Under the pieces are notes generated by a model, which saw only the letters and a program-made list of their open reading frames with translations, was not told where the DNA came from and did no database searches. From Chloroflexota bacterium (GTDB lineage: Bacteria > Chloroflexota > UBA6077), in contig JAMCTB010000073.1 of the NCBI GenBank assembly GCA_023380955.1, forward strand, positions 1-9,043: DNA of 9,043 nucleotides, read 5' to 3'. The translations under genes and the position numbers were made by a program. The stretch's first letter is position 1. Each line of letters starts with the position of its first letter. Below are positions 7,044 to 9,043 of the stretch, piece after piece.

Positions 7044-7259
7044 GAGCACTTGGCGTGAAAAGGCCGGAAATAGGACTATATGGCTATTATGGCCGGCAAG
7101 AGGAACTTGATCAACGTAGGATTGCCGGATCAGCCATACCTTCCGGTCCATGGAGGCGGATCAGGTTGCCGAGCCGATCGACGGGCTGTTTCCGCGCTCA
7201 AGGGGCCAGAGGCGGGCCTTTGTGTTATGCTTCCGGTATCTCGTAGTGGGGATAGTCCG
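7020..7259 (+). other. Upstream region of ruvB, no gene supported
   Basis: The frame of ruvB stays open upstream to 7080, but the translation there is unlike RuvB and low in conserved character, and another small frame (6986-7246) has no ribosome site. A weak extended -10, TGT-TATGCT (7223-7231), would start ruvB transcription near 7238 with a short leader. I see no tRNA, repeat or mobile element in this stretch. Confidence 0.4.
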
Positions 7260-8276
7260 GTGAACGACAGGCTGGTTTCGCCCAACGTGGGCGAGTCGGA
7301 ACAGCTGCTCGAGACCAGCCTTCGGCCGAAGAGGCTGGAGGAGTACATCGGGCAGGAGAAGGTCAAGGAGAACCTGCGCATCTTCCTGCAGGCTGCCAAG
7401 GCTCGGGATGACGCCCTGGAGCACGTGCTGATCTACGGTCCACCCGGCCTGGGGAAGACCACTCTCGCCAACATCATCGCCTCCGAGATGCAGGTCAACA
7501 TTCGCACTACCTCCGGGCCTGCCATCGAGCACCAGGGAGACCTGGCCGCCATCCTCACCAACATGCGGAAGGGCGACGTGCTGTTCATCGACGAGATCCA
7601 CCGGCTGAGCCGCGTGGTGGAGGAGGCTCTCTACCCGGCCATGGAGGATTTCGTCTGGGACATGATCGTCGGCAAGGGGCCCACGGCCCGCAGCCTGCGG
7701 CTCAGCCTCCAGAGGTTCACCATCATCGGAGCCACCACCCGCATGGCGATGCTCAGCTCTCCGCTGCGCGACCGCTTCGGGGCGATCTACCGGCTGGACT
7801 TCTACGAGCAGGAGGCGATGATGTAGATCGTGAACCGCTCGGCCCGCATTCTGGGTGTCGAGATCGAGCCCGAGGGTGTCGCCGAGATAGCCCGGCGCTC
7901 CCGAGGCACCCCCAGGGTCGCCAACCGGCTGCTGAGGCGGGTGCGCGACTACGCCCAGGTGATGGCCGATGGGATCATCACTCGACAGGTGGCCGACGAA
8001 GCTCTGCGCCGGTTGGAGGTGGACCATCTGGGGCTGGATGAGGCCGATCGGTCGGTGCTGCGGGCCATCATCGAGAAGTTCGACGGTGGCCCGGTGGGCA
8101 TCGAGACCATCGCGGCGGCCACCAACGAGGACGCCGACACCGTGATGGACGTGTACGAGCCCTATCTGCTGCAGTTGGGCTTCATCGCGCGGACTCCTCG
8201 CGGGCGGGTGGCGACGCGGCTGGGCTACGAGCACCTGGGGCTGGAGCCCCGGCCCGACCAGGCCCGCCTGTTGTGA
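7260..8276 (+). pseudogene. ruvB: Holliday junction branch-migration ATPase RuvB, interrupted by an in-frame TAG
   Basis: RuvB is the hexameric AAA+ motor that, with RuvA, drives branch migration of Holliday junctions. Starting at GTG 7260 (GGGGA 7-8 bases upstream), the frame would give the family length of 338 codons. The N-terminal part (1-188) holds [12 protein letters not shown], Walker [10 protein letters not shown] (60-68), Walker B FIDEIH (109-114), sensor 1 IGATTR (156-161) and the arginine-finger region LRDRFG (169-174). Codon 189 (7824-7826) is TAG. The same frame then continues as [10 protein letters not shown], with sensor 2 [20 protein letters not shown] and the winged helix ending in RTPRGRVAT and YEHLGL, to a TGA. 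Both halves are well conserved with no frameshift, so one base change explains it; the residue there is usually Glu, making GAG to TAG the simplest guess. Without read-through the product lacks sensor 2 and the DNA-binding wing. Recent loss, sequence error and suppression cannot be told apart here. queA follows on the same strand. Confidence 0.9.
7830..8276 (+). CDS. C-terminal RuvB fragment after the amber codon (possible reinitiation from GTG)
   Basis: If translation restarts, the first candidate is GTG 7830, 3 bases after the TAG, giving 149 residues: the AAA+ small domain with the sensor 2 Arg (in [12 protein letters not shown]) and the winged-helix DNA-binding domain. An AGGAGG run (7810-7815), encoded within the first fragment, lies 14 bases ahead of the GTG, which is long for an efficient ribosome site. 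This is best read as the distal part of the broken ruvB, not an independent gene; a two-piece RuvB would be unprecedented to my knowledge. Confidence 0.35.
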   Translation: MNRSARILGVEIEPEGVAEIARRSRGTPRVANRLLRRVRDYAQVMADGIITRQVADEALRRLEVDHLGLDEADRSVLRAIIEKFDGGPVGIETIAAATNEDADTVMDVYEPYLLQLGFIARTPRGRVATRLGYEHLGLEPRPDQARLL

Positions 8277-8290
8277 GGGTTGTGGACGAA

Positions 8291-8354
8291 ACCACAAAGA
8301 CACGAAGGCACCAAGGATCACCAAGATCTCTTGGTGACCCTTTGGGTCTTGGTA
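8291..8354. repeat. Imperfect palindromic intergenic repeat (CACCAAGA type)
   Basis: The core TCACCAAGA (8318-8326) and TCTTGGTGA (8329-8337) are exact 9-base inverted arms around TC. Outward, the left side runs through ACCACAAAGACACGAAGGC (from 8291) and the right side through CCCTTTGGGTCTTGG, still partly complementary. A-rich ACCACAAAGACACGAAG-type palindromes recur as dispersed elements between genes in many environmental bacterial genomes; that is from memory. The right arm here looks decayed. It sits between ruvB and queA and could form a long hairpin in a read-through transcript. Confidence 0.6.
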
Positions 8355-8404
8355 CCGGCGAACCCGCCTCCCAACATCCGTTTGGTGGACCTGAACGTTA
8401 GCTG

Positions 8405-9043
8405 ATGCGAACCTCGGATTTCGACTACAACCTACCCGAAGAGTTGATCGCTCAGAGCCCCGCGGAGCCGCGGGACTCTTCGCGTCTGCTGGTGTTGACC
8501 CGGGCCACGGAGAGCCTTCAGCACAGGGGCTTCCGCGACCTGGTGGAGTACCTGCGCCCCGGCGACCTGCTGGTTGCCAACCGGAGCCGGGTGATCCCTG
8601 CCCGCCTCATGGGGATCAAGGAGTCCACCGGCACGCTGGTGGAGATGCTCCTGCTGAGGCCAGCTCACGGCTCGGAGGCCGTGGACGAGTGGGAGGTGCT
8701 GCTGAAGCCCGCCCGACGGCTGAAGGAAGGCGCTCGCATCGCCTTCGGCGAGGGCCAGCTGGCGGCCACCGTGCTCTCCATCAACGGGCTGGGCGTGAGG
8801 AGGGTGCGGCTGGAGTCTCGGGAGCCGCTGGACCAGGTGGTGGACCGGCTGGGTCGCGCCCCGCTGCCGCCCTACATTCGGGGCTACACCGGCGACCCCG
8901 AGCGGTACCAGACGATCTACGCCGACACCCGGGGCTCTGCCGCGGCCCCCACGGCGGGTCTGCACTTCACCCGCGAGCTGATGGCCCGGATCCGTGACAT
9001 GGGCGTCCAGATCGGCTTCGTGACCCTCCACATCGGGATCGAC
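8405..9043 (+). CDS. queA: S-adenosylmethionine:tRNA ribosyltransferase-isomerase QueA (3' end outside window)
   Basis: QueA transfers and isomerises the ribose of S-adenosylmethionine onto preQ1 already placed in tRNA, giving epoxyqueuosine. The frame from ATG 8405 runs open to the window end (213 codons). It opens MRTSDFDYNLPEELIAQSPA, followed by EPRDSSRLLVL, NRSRVIPARLMG (usually NDTRVIPARL), EWEVLLKPARRLKEG, LGRAPLPPYIRGY, DPERYQTIYA, GSAAAPTAGLHFT and finally TLHIGID, all in family order. The complete family length is about 340-360 residues, so roughly 60% is present. No strong ribosome site is seen; GGTGGACC (8391-8398) is the nearest purine-rich run, too close for certainty. It lies 128 bp after ruvB with a palindromic repeat between. 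With tgt, it points to a working queuosine pathway. Confidence 0.95.
   Translation, partial: MRTSDFDYNLPEELIAQSPAEPRDSSRLLVLTRATESLQHRGFRDLVEYLRPGDLLVANRSRVIPARLMGIKESTGTLVEMLLLRPAHGSEAVDEWEVLLKPARRLKEGARIAFGEGQLAATVLSINGLGVRRVRLESREPLDQVVDRLGRAPLPPYIRGYTGDPERYQTIYADTRGSAAAPTAGLHFTRELMARIRDMGVQIGFVTLHIGID

Noticed and set aside
6986..7246. 86-residue plus-strand frame in the divergent intergenic region
   Set aside because: No ribosome site, no recognisable domain, basic low-information sequence, and it overlaps the opposing promoter.
7080..7259. ATG at 7080 as a ruvB start, adding 60 residues
   Set aside because: The extra residues do not resemble the RuvB N-terminus, while GTG 7260 begins exactly at the expected position and gives the family length with a plausible ribosome site.
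7824..7826. Genome-wide recoding of TAG as sense
   Set aside because: TAG is the natural end of at least four other genes here (BON, the 50-aa gene, the FecR-like gene, tgt) at sensible family lengths, so a general reassignment is unlikely.

Overview
The window is GC-rich, compact bacterial chromosome that looks like ordinary housekeeping territory from a Chloroflexota-like organism. That placement is an inference from protein flavour: HDVPEDT in Rel, a ruvB-queA pair, a membrane FecR-like protein with a carbohydrate-binding-like tail, and sigma70-type promoters. No phage, transposase, CRISPR or biosynthetic cluster is visible.

Layout, left to right. (1) 25-300 (+): a small single-BON-domain protein, closed by a strong hairpin. 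(2) 395-466 (+): tRNA-Arg(CCG) with a perfect TATAAT box in front and a textbook intrinsic terminator behind. (3) 586-2796 (+): a full-length long RelA/SpoT homologue for (p)ppGpp synthesis and hydrolysis, with a promoter so close to its ATG that the mRNA is probably nearly leaderless. (4) 2797-2893: a short convergent gap holding a hairpin repeat. (5) 5525-2894 (-): an operon-like run of tgt (tRNA-guanine transglycosylase), a 50-aa charged protein, and a FecR-like single-pass membrane protein whose start overlaps the end of the small gene by 11 bp. (6) 5526-5776: tgt leader and promoter plus a 13-bp hairpin. (7) 6790-5777 (-): a membrane-anchored GH73-type glucosaminidase with a leader of about 217 nt. 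(8) 6791-7259: a 469-bp divergent intergenic region. (9) 7260-8276 (+): ruvB, interrupted by an in-frame TAG at codon 189. (10) 8277-8404: an imperfect palindromic repeat. (11) 8405-9043 (+): queA, cut by the window end.

How the genes fit together. tgt and queA belong to the queuosine tRNA-modification pathway and in many bacteria sit with ruvB in one operon; here ruvB-queA and tgt lie on opposite strands, separated by the cell-wall hydrolase. Rel supplies the stringent-response alarmone. The FecR-like protein and the glucosaminidase both act at or outside the membrane.

I do not see a convincing undescribed multi-gene system. The items most worth a second look are the premature amber codon in ruvB, the overlapping 50-aa/FecR-like pair downstream of tgt, the near-leaderless rel promoter with a dyad over its -35 box, and two structured-looking 5' leaders.
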